The notes under the pieces: generated by a model | The model's input: only the letters and a program-made list of their open reading frames with translations | Told to the model about the DNA's origin: nothing | Database searches by the model: none | Part shown: piece by piece, positions 44,655 to 53,476 of the stretch | How positions within the stretch are numbered: position 1 is the first letter of the stretch | Layout of the letters: each line of letters opens with the position of its first letter | Made by a program: the position numbers and the translations under genes | Assembly (NCBI GenBank): GCA_016699735.1 | Contig: CP065008.1 | Location: forward strand, 1,798,001-1,862,000 | Direction of reading: 5' to 3' | Length of the DNA stretch: 64,000 bases | Origin: Alphaproteobacteria bacterium | GTDB taxonomy: Bacteria; Pseudomonadota; Alphaproteobacteria; Micavibrionales; Micavibrionaceae

Positions 44655-45203
44655 ATGGCCTATCGTTTTGAAACATTGAAGGTTCTGGTGGTTGAGGACA
44701 ACCAGCCCATGCTGGAATTGGCCAAATCCATCCTGCAGACTTTCGGTGTCGGAACCATTTATACCGCCATGGACGGCGAACAGGGCTTCACTCTCTATTG
44801 CCAGAGCAACCCCGACATGGTCATCGCCGACTGGATGATGCAGCCTTGCGATGGCATTTCCCTCACCCGCCGCATCCGCAACGACCGCCGCAGCCCCAAC
44901 CCCTATGTCCCCGTCATCCTCATGACGGGATTCAGCGAAAAGCGCCGCGTCATCGCCGCCCGCGACGCCGGCGTAACCGAATTTCTTGTCAAGCCTTTCA
45001 ATGCCCGCGATCTCTACCGTCGCATTGTGCAGGTGATCGAAAAACCGCGGCAATTCGTGCGTTCCGAGGATTTCTTCGGCCCCGACCGCCGCCGTAAGGA
45101 AGCGAAGGCCTACTCGGGTCCAAAACGCCGCAAGGAAGACCGTCCCGCGATGGCCGCCCCGATCATGCCCGACGATATCGCCTTTCTTGATGATAAGGAA
45201 TAG
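44655..45203 (+). CDS. Response regulator receiver protein without output domain
   Basis: A 182-residue protein. Residues 6-130 are a CheY-like receiver: acidic pair in VVEDNQ, phospho-acceptor Asp in VIADWMM, Thr in LMTGF and Lys in LVKPF. The remaining 50 residues are basic (DRRRKEAKAY, PKRRKED) and form no known output domain, so it may work by protein contact. It is 9 bases before the next gene, a probable partner. No histidine kinase is in the window. Confidence 0.85.
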   Translation: MAYRFETLKVLVVEDNQPMLELAKSILQTFGVGTIYTAMDGEQGFTLYCQSNPDMVIADWMMQPCDGISLTRRIRNDRRSPNPYVPVILMTGFSEKRRVIAARDAGVTEFLVKPFNARDLYRRIVQVIEKPRQFVRSEDFFGPDRRRKEAKAYSGPKRRKEDRPAMAAPIMPDDIAFLDDKE

Positions 45204-45212
45204 AGCAGAGCC

Positions 45213-45770
45213 ATGCCCGCCGACATCAAGCATTACAATCAAAGCCCCAAGCGCAACGCGGAATTCATCAAGCCGCCGAACATGATTAAGGCGAAAGTTG
45301 GCTCTGGCGGCCTCAACGACGCCATTCTCGATCGGGCACAAAAATTATTGGAAAACACGACAGTTGATTTCGCCCCTCTGGCCGAAATATACCTGACCTC
45401 CATGATGAAGGGTATCGTCAGAGCCAAAAAGCCGGAGCCGGACGACGATAACGAATTCCTCATCGCGGGAATCCTCTACCCCTGCGCCCAGCTCAAGGCC
45501 AACGGTGGCATGTTCCATTACCCGCTAGTCACCCGCATTGCCGACCGCTTCGTGCAGTTTCTGGAGGTCGTGGACAAGATCGACCTCGACGCTCTCGAAA
45601 TCGCCGAGGCCTTCCACACCACCATCAAGACGGTCATAACAGCCAAAATTAAAGGAGACGGCGGTAAGGATGGCAACGAACTCGTCGAAGCTTTGAATGA
45701 CGCCTGTATGCGCTATTTCGAAAAAAATAAACACAACCTCCGCCAGCCCGATGAAGGCGAAGAATTCTAA
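45213..45770 (+). CDS. Unknown partner of the receiver protein
   Basis: A 185-residue soluble, mostly helical protein with no recognised domain. A flexible start (HYNQSPKRNAEFIKPPN) leads to a helical core (AEIYLTSMMKGIVRAKK, ILYPCAQLKANGGMFHYP) and an acidic end. It follows the receiver gene by 9 bases and so is likely translated with it; a role in the same signalling pathway is inferred from position only. Its last 4 bases overlap the convergent ymdB-like gene. Confidence 0.7.
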   Translation: MPADIKHYNQSPKRNAEFIKPPNMIKAKVGSGGLNDAILDRAQKLLENTTVDFAPLAEIYLTSMMKGIVRAKKPEPDDDNEFLIAGILYPCAQLKANGGMFHYPLVTRIADRFVQFLEVVDKIDLDALEIAEAFHTTIKTVITAKIKGDGGKDGNELVEALNDACMRYFEKNKHNLRQPDEGEEF

Positions 45771-46582
45771 ACCTTGGGCACCGTGTTAGGCAACGTATCC
45801 CCCACCCGCACCGGATCGACCGAAACCGCCTTCCCGCTCCGGTCATCGGTTACGATAAACACGCCGCACAATGTCTTGTTTTCGCTGGCGGGTATGAGCG
45901 GTTCCCCCGGCATCTTCTTCAAAAATCTCTGGATGGCGATATCTTTTCGCACCCCGATCACGCTGTCGTAATCCCCGGTCATCCCCGCATCGCTCTGGTA
46001 AGCTGTCCCGCCGGAAAGAATGTGCGTATCCGCCGTCGGCGCATGGGTATGCGTACCGATCACCGCCGAAACCCGACCGTCGAAATGATGGGCGAAGGAA
46101 TATTTCTCGCTCGTCGCCTCGCCGTGAAAATCCACGAACAGCGCCTGACAGCTTTTCCCGAGAACATTCTCCCGCAATATTTTTTCCATTAACGCAAACG
46201 GATCATCGAGCGCATCCATAAACAGCCGCGCCATGAGATTCACAACCGCAATCTTCCGCCCGTCCTGAAGAGTATGAACGTAAACCCCCGCCCCCGGTGT
46301 CCCGTCAGGAAAATTCGCGGGCCGCAGCAACTTCGGATCGCGGGCGATATACGGAATGATCTCCCGCTGGTCCCAGATATGGTTCCCGCTGGTAATCACA
46401 TCCACCCCCAGCACATAAAATTGCTGGCAGATTTTATCCGTGATCCCCTTGCCGTGTGCCGCATTCTCGCCGTTGACGATCACCACATCAGGCGCCAGAT
46501 CGCGTTTCAGACCCGGAAGATAAACCTCCAGCGCCTCCCGCCCGGCACGGCCCATGATATCCCCGATAAACAAAATTCTCAT
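45767..46582 (-). CDS. YmdB-family metallophosphoesterase (TIGR00282)
   Basis: A 271-residue two-metal phosphoesterase. Ligands sit in FIGDIMGRAG (D8), NGENAAHG and TSGNHIWDQ, with a late IGTHTHAPTADTHI motif. Homologues in Bacillus and Deinococcus hydrolyse 2',3'-cyclic AMP and other cyclic nucleotides. It is followed upstream by the cyclo-ligase gene on the same strand. Confidence 0.88.
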   Translation of the reverse strand: MRILFIGDIMGRAGREALEVYLPGLKRDLAPDVVIVNGENAAHGKGITDKICQQFYVLGVDVITSGNHIWDQREIIPYIARDPKLLRPANFPDGTPGAGVYVHTLQDGRKIAVVNLMARLFMDALDDPFALMEKILRENVLGKSCQALFVDFHGEATSEKYSFAHHFDGRVSAVIGTHTHAPTADTHILSGGTAYQSDAGMTGDYDSVIGVRKDIAIQRFLKKMPGEPLIPASENKTLCGVFIVTDDRSGKAVSVDPVRVGDTLPNTVPKV

Positions 46583-46603
46583 AAGTGGATTATCCTTAAT
46601 TAC

Positions 46604-47182
46604 TCAATATGTATAAGCCTGCTGCGGTGTGATCACCAGATCCAGCCGTACGTCATGGGTATCGGTCGGCAGGTTGAACAGGCAAGCCTGTAGCGCATAC
46701 CCCGCACCGACTGCAAGTACTGTCTTGCGCGAACGTAAATCCGCCAGCGTCGCATCATAATACCCGCCGCCATACCCCAGACGATAACCTCTCCGGTCAA
46801 ACGCCAGTAACGGCACAATCACCACATCCGGCTCCACGCGGCGCGTTCCGTCATTCAGCGGCGGATGCATGACCCCGAATGCCCCCTTGACCAGCGAATC
46901 CCGCCCGTCCCACGCCGCGAATGTAAGGATTTTGGAGTCTTTTTCAACCACCGGCAGGCATAAAACAGACCCGCGCTTGAGAATCTCCTCAATCACCAAG
47001 CCGACATCGAACTCCCGCTCCTTGGGCCAGTAAGCGGCGACAACAGTTTCCGGCTCAAGGGGGACGTGCTGAAAAAACAGGGCCGTAAAAGCCTCCAGCG
47101 CATCGGCGTCCGCGCTCATCCCGGCCCTCTGCCGCAGCGCTTCCCGCCGCATCTCGGCCTTTAACTCCGCAATCTCGCTCAA
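46604..47182 (-). CDS. 5-formyltetrahydrofolate cyclo-ligase
   Basis: From a TTG at 47182, preceded by GAGAGGGAC, the product is 192 residues. The ATP and substrate motifs are WPKEREFD, VEPDVVIVPLLAFDRRGYRLGYGGGYYD and LPTDTHDVRLDLVIT. A longer frame to 47287 would start in the 6S-adjacent repeat and is not conserved. The order zapA, 6S RNA, cyclo-ligase is widespread in proteobacteria. Confidence 0.88.
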   Translation of the reverse strand: MSEIAELKAEMRREALRQRAGMSADADALEAFTALFFQHVPLEPETVVAAYWPKEREFDVGLVIEEILKRGSVLCLPVVEKDSKILTFAAWDGRDSLVKGAFGVMHPPLNDGTRRVEPDVVIVPLLAFDRRGYRLGYGGGYYDATLADLRSRKTVLAVGAGYALQACLFNLPTDTHDVRLDLVITPQQAYTY

Positions 47183-47228
47183 CTGTCCCTCTCGTAAAAA
47201 GGATATAAACGCTTTTGCGACAGTCTTA

Positions 47229-47300
47229 AGCTTGGGCAAGGCGCGAGGAGCAAAGCGTACAAATAAGGTACGCGAACGACGAAGCAACGCAGCGCAAGCT
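47229..47300. repeat. 72-base imperfect inverted repeat after 6S RNA
   Basis: The outer arms AGCTTG (47229-47234) and CAAGCT (47295-47300) and the inner arms GCGTAC (47255-47260) and GTACGC (47268-47273) flank short purine-rich, near-mirror segments (GGCGCGAGGAGC, GACGAAGCAACGC). It lies between 6S RNA and the cyclo-ligase. With 6S RNA it accounts for the 345 bases between zapA and the cyclo-ligase start. Confidence 0.55.
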
Positions 47301-47332
47301 GAAGAATGGAAGCAAAAGGTGCCGCGAAGGCC

Positions 47333-47480
47333 GTGTACGTATGGTATCCGCCGTGGTCCTGTTTCAACAGGTGGGCGCCATATATGCGGGATCCCCCGGC
47401 GAACCGGTCAATCCTGCACAGGGACAGCTCCCGAACGAAAGATTATCGACCTCCGGGATAAAGCCGTATCACGCACCCCG
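47333..47480 (-). ncRNA. ssrS: 6S RNA (probable)
   Basis: Between zapA and the cyclo-ligase, the minus strand can fold into a long interrupted rod: GTGCGTG with TACGTAC-type pairing, TATCC with GGATA, and GGTC with GACC close a structure with an open central region, as in 6S RNA, which mimics an open promoter and holds sigma-70 polymerase. The 3' part ACGGCGGATACC resembles the conserved 6S end. Ends are approximate; the identification leans on gene order. Confidence 0.6.
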
Positions 47481-47527
47481 CAGCCCGCTAGCTTTAACAC
47501 GTAAAGCATAAAAAATCGAAGGAAAAA

Positions 47528-47902
47528 CTAAGCTTTCTGGATGCGCTCGGCGATATGCTCGATCTTCCCGGCCAGATGGTCCAGCGCCTGCACGACGAAC
47601 AGCTCCTCCTGAACGAGGGGGCGGGGCGCCTGCCCGGAGGCGATCTCCCGCAAACGGGCCGAAAGCTGGTCGTTTTCGTCCTCGAACTCGCCCAGCATGG
47701 CCTTGGAATCGAACAACTCGTCCGCCAGCACAAGAGCCGTAAGGACGAACAGATGAGCCTCGCTGCTGGCCGCCCCGGCCTGAGCAATCTCCTTAAGACG
47801 AGAATCCACGTACCGCGCCAACTCCTTGAGGCGGTCCTCCTGCCCGGGATCACAGGACAGGCTGTAGCCGCGCCCCCCGATATGTACGGTGACTTCAGAC
47901 AT
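47528..47902 (-). CDS. zapA: Cell division protein ZapA
   Basis: A 124-residue protein. The N-terminal fold (MSEVTVHIGGRGYSLSCDPG) and the following EDRLKELARYVDSRLKEI helix match ZapA, with a coiled coil to the end. ZapA cross-links FtsZ filaments at mid-cell. The gene starts 3 bases after the small coiled-coil gene. Confidence 0.9.
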   Translation of the reverse strand: MSEVTVHIGGRGYSLSCDPGQEDRLKELARYVDSRLKEIAQAGAASSEAHLFVLTALVLADELFDSKAMLGEFEDENDQLSARLREIASGQAPRPLVQEELFVVQALDHLAGKIEHIAERIQKA

Positions 47903-47905
47903 GGC

Positions 47906-48103
47906 CTAGCCCTCCTCTGCTAAAAGCATCTCGACCGTGGCAATCGCCCGGTCGATCCGTCCGGCCACGAAATCCACGTCAATCACATTGCCGTCCGACG
48001 CGGAATCAGCAATCCCGCGCTCCTCGGCCAAAATAAGGGCTGAATCCCCCAGCCGGTCGATGGCCTCATCCAGCCTGATCAAAGCTTCCCTGATTGCGGA
48101 CAT
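47906..48103 (-). CDS. Small coiled-coil protein upstream of zapA
   Basis: A 65-residue acidic helical protein with heptad-like spacing (IREALIRLDEAIDRLGDSALIL, then IDRAIATVEMLL). Small proteins of this type precede zapA in many alphaproteobacteria and may be DUF4164-like or ZapB-like. A role with ZapA is inferred from position and coiled-coil nature only. Confidence 0.7.
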   Translation of the reverse strand: MSAIREALIRLDEAIDRLGDSALILAEERGIADSASDGNVIDVDFVAGRIDRAIATVEMLLAEEG

Positions 48104-48302
48104 ACGTTCCCCTCGCCTAAAGAATCACTGCAAACCAAAACATGAATGAGACTGAGTATGAAGCGGCGTAAAAAAGGGTCAAGACACCCCCTGAAAAAAT
48201 AATCATTAAACCACAGGAAAATGAAAGGGGACTCTTGACCTAAGCGCTATGGAAAGGCATTTTACACGCGGATTTACAGAAAGGGCACGGGTGCAGGCGG
48301 AT

Positions 48303-50324
48303 ATGAGCAAGACAGCAGTTTCCAGGCAACCCCATAAAATGACAAAAATCGATCTGAAACAAATGTCTAACGCCATACGCGCCCTCTCTATGGATGCTGT
48401 GGAAAAGGCCAAATCAGGCCATCCCGGGATGCCGATGGGTTTCGCCGATATCGCCACGGTGCTCTATACGAAGTTCCTGAAATTCGATCCCGCCCACCCG
48501 CAATGGCCGGACCGCGACCGCGTCATCCTCTCGGCAGGTCACGGCTCGATGCTCCTGTACGCCCTGAATTACCTGACAGGTTATGAAAAGATAACCCTGA
48601 ACCAGATCAGGAATTTCCGTCAACTCAACGCAATCACGGCGGGCCACCCCGAAGTCCAGCCGGATGCAGGGATAGAAACGACGACCGGTCCTTTGGGCCA
48701 GGGGTTCGCCAATGCCGTCGGCATGGCTCTGGCCGAACGCATACTCAACGCCCGTTTCGGCAGCGACCTCGTGTCCCACCGCACCTATGTGATCGCCAGC
48801 GACGGCGACCTCATGGAGGGGATCAGCCACGAGGCCGCCTCCATGGCCGGACATCTGAAACTCTCAAAATTGATTGTCCTCTACGATGATAATGGCATCA
48901 GCATCGACGGTGGAACAGACCTCGCCTTCACTGAAGACACGCCCGCCCGCTTCCGCGCCTATGGCTGGAACGTCGAGTCTGTAGACGGCCACGACTTCGC
49001 GCAGATCGAATCCGCAATAGCCGCAACTCAGACATCCGAAAAGCCCAGCCTCATTTGCTGCAAGACTCACATCGGTTTTGGCGCACCGACCAAACAGGAC
49101 AAGGCCTCCTCCCACGGCTCCCCGCTCGGGATCGACGAAATCCGCGGCGCCCGCGAAAACCTCGGCTGGCCGCACGATCCATTCGAGATTCCCGAAGACA
49201 TCCTGCACGCCTGGCGCCATGCCGGCCGCCAAGGCGGAACATCGTTCCTGCATTGGACCGACAAGCATAAAAATGCAAAAGACAAAAAGGCTTTCGATGC
49301 CGCACTCTCAGGAGAAACGTCTGATATCGTCGCACCCCTGATCGCGCAGCTTAAAAAGAATTTCGCCGCCGAAAAACCTATAATTGCGACGCGTCAGGCC
49401 TCTGGCAAGGTTCTTGAAGTACTCGTTCCGGCCCTGCCCGCCCTCATCGGCGGTTCCGCAGACCTGACGGGATCGGTCAACACAAAGGTTGCGTCCTCCA
49501 AAATCGTCTCGTCAAAGGACTACAACGGCAACTACATCTATTACGGCGTCCGTGAACACGGCATGGCCGCCGCCATGAACGGCATGGCCCTGCACGGCGG
49601 AATCGTCCCTTACTCGGGCACCTTCCTGCAATTCTCCGATTACTGCCGCCCGTCCATCCGCCTGTCCGCCCTGATGAAGCAGCGCGTGATCTACGTGATG
49701 ACGCACGACTCCATTGGCCTCGGCGAAGATGGTCCCACGCATCAGCCCGTCGAACATCTGGCGTCCCTGCGCGCCATCCCAAACCTCTATGTTTTCCGCC
49801 CCTGCGATGGCATCGAAACGGCGGAATGCTGGGAACTCGCCCTGAACGCAAAAAAAACGCCGAGCATCCTGTCCCTGACCCGCCAATCCGTACCCCCGGC
49901 CTGCGAGGACCGTGCCGAAAACCTCAGCGCAAAGGGCGCATATATATTAAAAGACACCGGCGGAGAGCCTGAAATCACGATCTTCGCTACCGGATCGGAA
50001 GTCGGAGTCGGCCTCGCCGCCTTCGATCATTTTGCTGCAGAGGGCCATAAAATCCGCCTCGTGTCCGTCCCTTGCCGCGAACTCTTCCTTCAGCAGGAAG
50101 ACGGCTATTTCGAAAGCCTCGTCTGCAATTCCAGCATCAAGGTCGCCATCGAGGCCGGAGTCCGCCAGGGCTGGGAAACTTTCATCGGAGGACACGGGAT
50201 TTTCGTGGGAATGGACAGGTTTGGCGCATCCGCCCCGGCGGAAACCCTCTACAAGCATTTCGGCATCACCCCCGAATCCGTCATTGAACGGGTCGGCAAA
50301 GTTTTGGAACGCAGGAAAAAATAA
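48303..50324 (+). CDS. tkt: Transketolase
   Basis: The ATG at 48303 has GCAGGCGG upstream and gives 673 residues; an ATG at 48339 is also possible, and a still earlier frame overlaps a likely promoter at 48235. Thiamine pyrophosphate binding motif GDGDLMEGISHEAASM is in the N-terminal domain; GSADLTGSVN and VREHGMAAAMNGMALHGG mark the middle domain. It moves two-carbon units between sugar phosphates. gap follows by 18 bases. Confidence 0.95.
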   Translation: MSKTAVSRQPHKMTKIDLKQMSNAIRALSMDAVEKAKSGHPGMPMGFADIATVLYTKFLKFDPAHPQWPDRDRVILSAGHGSMLLYALNYLTGYEKITLNQIRNFRQLNAITAGHPEVQPDAGIETTTGPLGQGFANAVGMALAERILNARFGSDLVSHRTYVIASDGDLMEGISHEAASMAGHLKLSKLIVLYDDNGISIDGGTDLAFTEDTPARFRAYGWNVESVDGHDFAQIESAIAATQTSEKPSLICCKTHIGFGAPTKQDKASSHGSPLGIDEIRGARENLGWPHDPFEIPEDILHAWRHAGRQGGTSFLHWTDKHKNAKDKKAFDAALSGETSDIVAPLIAQLKKNFAAEKPIIATRQASGKVLEVLVPALPALIGGSADLTGSVNTKVASSKIVSSKDYNGNYIYYGVREHGMAAAMNGMALHGGIVPYSGTFLQFSDYCRPSIRLSALMKQRVIYVMTHDSIGLGEDGPTHQPVEHLASLRAIPNLYVFRPCDGIETAECWELALNAKKTPSILSLTRQSVPPACEDRAENLSAKGAYILKDTGGEPEITIFATGSEVGVGLAAFDHFAAEGHKIRLVSVPCRELFLQQEDGYFESLVCNSSIKVAIEAGVRQGWETFIGGHGIFVGMDRFGASAPAETLYKHFGITPESVIERVGKVLERRKK

Positions 50325-50342
50325 GAAAAACGGAGAGTAAAT

Positions 50343-51353
50343 ATGACCCTCAGGATCGCTATCAACGGATTTGGCCGCATCGGCCGCCTCGTCTGCCGCG
50401 CCATCTACGAAATGGGGCACGACGACATCGAACTGGTCGCCATCAACGACCCCGGCGGCAACTTCTTCCCGCTCCTGAAATTCGACTCGGTTCATGGCCG
50501 AGCCCCCTTTACGGTCGAGCGCTGTGGCGATGACGGCATTAAGATCAATGGCCGCCGGGTCTACCGCTTCCGTAGCCGCGAACCGGAAGATCTTCATTGG
50601 GGCGACCACAATGTGGACATTGTCATGGAATGCACCGGAAAATTCAACGACCGCGAGGGGGCATTGACCCACCTCAAGGCCGGCGCCAAAAAGGTGCTCT
50701 TCTCAGCCCCCGCAAAGGGCGAGGACATCACCGTCGTTTACGGCGTCAACCACAAGGATATCAAACCCGAGCATACCATCGTCTCCAACGGCTCCTGCAC
50801 CACCAACTGCCTGGCACCCCTCGCTTATGTTCTGGACAAGGAAATCGGCATCGTAAGGGGCTTCATGACCACCATCCACGCCTATACCGGCGACCAGAAT
50901 ATTATCGACGCCTCCCATAAAGACCCCTACCGCGCCCGCGCTGCCGGAATCAACATGATCCCTACGACGACCGGCGCCGCCAAAGCCTTGGGGGCCGTTC
51001 TTCCGAATCTGGCCGGAAAGCTCGACGGCGTGGCAATCCGCGTCCCCGTTCCTAACGTCTCGCTGGTCGATCTGAAATTCGACGCCGCCCGCAAGACCAC
51101 GGTGGAAGAAATCAACAACGCGGTCAAAAAATATGCCAACGGCGAATTGCAGGGTATCCTGAGCTACTACGAGGAACCGCTCGTTTCCAGCGATTTCAAC
51201 CACGAGCCCTATTCCGCCAATTTCTCCGTCAACGGCACGAATGTCATCGACGGCACCTTTGTCCGCGTCATGGCCTGGTACGACAATGAATGGGGATTCT
51301 CCTGCAGGATGGTCGATACGGCGCTGACGATGCACAGGGCAGGATACAAATAA
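50343..51353 (+). CDS. gap: Glyceraldehyde-3-phosphate dehydrogenase
   Basis: A 336-residue enzyme. The Rossmann motif INGFGRIGRLVCRA is at 7-20 and the catalytic cysteine is C152 in SNGSCTTNCLAPL. The aspartate in VAINDPG suggests NAD rather than NADP. A GGAG site precedes the ATG. It is co-linear with tkt and, further down, fba. Confidence 0.96.
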   Translation: MTLRIAINGFGRIGRLVCRAIYEMGHDDIELVAINDPGGNFFPLLKFDSVHGRAPFTVERCGDDGIKINGRRVYRFRSREPEDLHWGDHNVDIVMECTGKFNDREGALTHLKAGAKKVLFSAPAKGEDITVVYGVNHKDIKPEHTIVSNGSCTTNCLAPLAYVLDKEIGIVRGFMTTIHAYTGDQNIIDASHKDPYRARAAGINMIPTTTGAAKALGAVLPNLAGKLDGVAIRVPVPNVSLVDLKFDAARKTTVEEINNAVKKYANGELQGILSYYEEPLVSSDFNHEPYSANFSVNGTNVIDGTFVRVMAWYDNEWGFSCRMVDTALTMHRAGYK

Positions 51354-51408
51354 TTTCCTTTTTCATCAAAACTTTAAAAGAATATTTCAAAAATAGTGTT
51401 TTTTTTCG

Positions 51409-51436
51409 TTGACTCAAATCCAAAACTGGATAAGAT
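51409..51436 (+). promoter_or_regulatory. Promoter between gap and its terminator
   Basis: TTGACT and TAAGAT are 16 bases apart, starting 56 bases past the gap stop. It would start an RNA near 51443 that ends at the hairpin at 51464-51500. Confidence 0.45.
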
Positions 51437-51442
51437 TGTCAG

Positions 51443-51500
51443 TTCTAAACCGTTCTCCGTGGCAAAGCTGGTTCAAGATTCGTCTTGAGCCAGCTTTTTA
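51443..51500 (+). ncRNA. Candidate 55-60-base small RNA
   Basis: Bounded by the promoter at 51409-51436 and a strong terminator. It has no open frame with a start. It may be a true small RNA or simply the 3' end of gap mRNA with an accidental promoter. Confidence 0.35.
51464..51500 (+). terminator. Strong intrinsic terminator after gap
   Basis: Fifteen base pairs (AAAGCTGGTTCAAGA with TCTTGAGCCAGCTTT, one G-T) close a TTCG tetraloop and run into a T stretch. Confidence 0.9.
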
Positions 51501-51613
51501 GTTTGTCCGCCCGGAAACTTCTCGGAACGCCGCGCTCACCTAACAGATTGATGATAAACAAATTTTACAGGAAACAGTTTACGCGCCCCGCAGATTGACC
51601 GTATAGTAAGACC

Positions 51614-52186
51614 ATGACGATATTCAGGCAGCAGGCAAAACGGGCGATGACCACAAGGGGCCAGAAGGCCTGCCTTGTCATCGACCATCTTGTGGAGGCG
51701 CTGGGCAACGACCCCTCCTCCTCCCTGCGCCGCGCCATGATTCTCAACGATATCGACCAGCACAAGGGCACGACTCAGACCGAAATCATGGCCCGGCTGG
51801 GAATCGACAAGTCCACAATGAACCGCGAAATCGAATGGCTCTTCAATTACGGCTGCATCATGCGTCAGGAGTCCGAAGACGACGGACGCGCTAAACCATT
51901 GGAAATATGCGGTTATTCCAAGCGGGCCTTAGAATCGGGCCTTGATTATTTTCAGGGCAGTCATCAGAATTTGAAAAAATTTCTGGAAGGTGTTACAAAG
52001 ATACTAAAGCAGGATAAACCAACCCTGCGTGATGCGCGGATTATCGCAACCCTTTACGAAAAGGGAAGCGCCTCCAAGGCAGACGTGTTGGACAACCTGT
52101 ATAACGGGCCTGCAACGACAGACAATAGGGCTTACAACAAGCTCGTAGACGAAGGGGTAATAAAAAGTGGATCGACTCAATCCTAA
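51614..52186 (+). CDS. Winged-helix (MarR-like) regulator
   Basis: A 190-residue protein. Residues about 40-100 form a MarR-like winged helix (TQTEIMARLGIDKSTMNREIEWLFNYGCI), and a second helical part after residue 130 (ARIIATLYEKGSASKADVLDNL) resembles another winged helix. A TATAGT box lies 6 bases before the ATG with TTTACG 18 bases further up, and there is no ribosome site, so it may be leaderless; an ATG at 51647 is an alternative start. The ligand and targets are unknown; flanking gap and fba are possible targets. Confidence 0.72.
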   Translation: MTIFRQQAKRAMTTRGQKACLVIDHLVEALGNDPSSSLRRAMILNDIDQHKGTTQTEIMARLGIDKSTMNREIEWLFNYGCIMRQESEDDGRAKPLEICGYSKRALESGLDYFQGSHQNLKKFLEGVTKILKQDKPTLRDARIIATLYEKGSASKADVLDNLYNGPATTDNRAYNKLVDEGVIKSGSTQS

Positions 52187-52328
52187 AACACACGTTGATT
52201 TTCATTATCTATGCGGCGAGGTCTTTGATGGCCAGCCACGTCCAAGCCTGACCAAGGACTTCGGACTGACGAACGTGGCCGAACTGGCCGACTTCGTTCA
52301 CTCCGGCCCAGCGGCTCCCGGCCATTAA
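52167..52328 (+). CDS. Possible small protein overlapping the regulator's end
   Basis: A GTG at 52167, with GAAGGGG 9 bases upstream, opens a 53-codon frame to a TAA at 52326 that overlaps the regulator by 20 bases. The peptide (start MDRLNPKTHVDFHYLCGE, later FGLTNVAELADFV) uses GC-rich codons like real genes here. No relatives recognised. Confidence 0.45.
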   Translation: MDRLNPKTHVDFHYLCGEVFDGQPRPSLTKDFGLTNVAELADFVHSGPAAPGH

Positions 52329-52345
52329 GACCGTCAATTTCTTTC

Positions 52346-52374
52346 TTGTTCTGTAAACCGCTTTTGGTTATACC
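52346..52374 (+). promoter_or_regulatory. fba promoter
   Basis: TTGTTC and TATACC are separated by 17 bases, about 95 bases before the aldolase start. Confidence 0.5.
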
Positions 52375-52470
52375 ATGGGGGGCTTTCTGCATGGAAAGCC
52401 GCATACAGGCGGCGCTTTGCCTGTAGCACAAGGAACACGAGTAACAAGAACAAGAAAAGGACGAAGCCCC

Positions 52471-53442
52471 ATGTCTGCCACGACCGCGATCAAGAAAATG
52501 CCCGGAGCAAGGGCAAGCGCCTCCCTCTCACCCGAGGTCAAAAGAATCATTTCCAACTACGAAAACGAAAACGCAGGCGTAAAGGGCAACCTCGTTCGTA
52601 TGCTGAACACGGGTAAACTGGCCGGAACGGGCAAAATGGTCATCCTCCCCGTCGATCAGGGCTTCGAGCACGGCCCCGCCCGCTCCTTCGCGGTCAACCC
52701 GGACGCCTACGACCCGCATTATCATTATCAGCTGGCCATCGAAACCGGCTGTAACGCTTACGCGGCCCCCCTCGGTCCGCTTCAGGCCGGAGCCGACACC
52801 TTCGCGGGCCAGATCCCGACGATCCTGAAATTCAACAGCTCCAACAGCCTTGATACCGCCAAGAACGACCACAATCAGGCCGTGACCGCCTCCATCAAGG
52901 ACGCGCTCGAACTCGGCTGCTCCGCCGTTGGTTTCACCATCTACCCCGGGTCCGACCAGCAATTCGGTATGTTCGAGGAAGTCCGCGACATGATCCGTCA
53001 GGCCAAGGAAGTCGGCCTCGCCTCAGTTGTCTGGTCCTATGCCCGCGGTTCGGGTGTCACGAAAGAGGGCGAAACCGCGATGGACGTCATCGCATACGCC
53101 GCCCACATCGCCTGCCTGCTCGGCGCCCACATCGTCAAGGTCAAGCTGCCCACCGAACACATCATGCAGAAGGAGGCGCAAAAGGCCTTCGATCAGGCCA
53201 AGATCGACGTCAGCACACAGACTGCCCGTGTCCGCGAAGTGGTCCGCTCCTGCTTCAATGGCCGCCGCATCGTCGTCTTCTCCGGCGGCGCGACCAAGGG
53301 CGAGGACTCCGTATTCGACGATGCCAAGGCCATCCGCGATGGCGGCGGCAACGGCTCGATCATCGGCCGCAACGCCTTCCAGCGCCCCTGGAACGACAGC
53401 GTCGCCCTGCTCGACAAGATCATGGATATCTATAAGAACTAA
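52471..53442 (+). CDS. fba: Class I fructose-bisphosphate aldolase
   Basis: From the ATG at 52471 (AGGA upstream) the product has 323 residues. It is the DhnA/FbaB-type class I enzyme: VILPVDQGFEHGPARSF near 57-73, SSNSLDT, and the Schiff-base lysine in HIVKVKLPTEH (K223 or K225), followed by FSGGATKGED. It splits fructose-1,6-bisphosphate without metal. A frame extension up to 52375 runs into the promoter and is not counted. Confidence 0.92.
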   Translation: MSATTAIKKMPGARASASLSPEVKRIISNYENENAGVKGNLVRMLNTGKLAGTGKMVILPVDQGFEHGPARSFAVNPDAYDPHYHYQLAIETGCNAYAAPLGPLQAGADTFAGQIPTILKFNSSNSLDTAKNDHNQAVTASIKDALELGCSAVGFTIYPGSDQQFGMFEEVRDMIRQAKEVGLASVVWSYARGSGVTKEGETAMDVIAYAAHIACLLGAHIVKVKLPTEHIMQKEAQKAFDQAKIDVSTQTARVREVVRSCFNGRRIVVFSGGATKGEDSVFDDAKAIRDGGGNGSIIGRNAFQRPWNDSVALLDKIMDIYKN

Positions 53443-53476
53443 AGACCCCACAGGGCTTTTTTATATGAATCACGGC

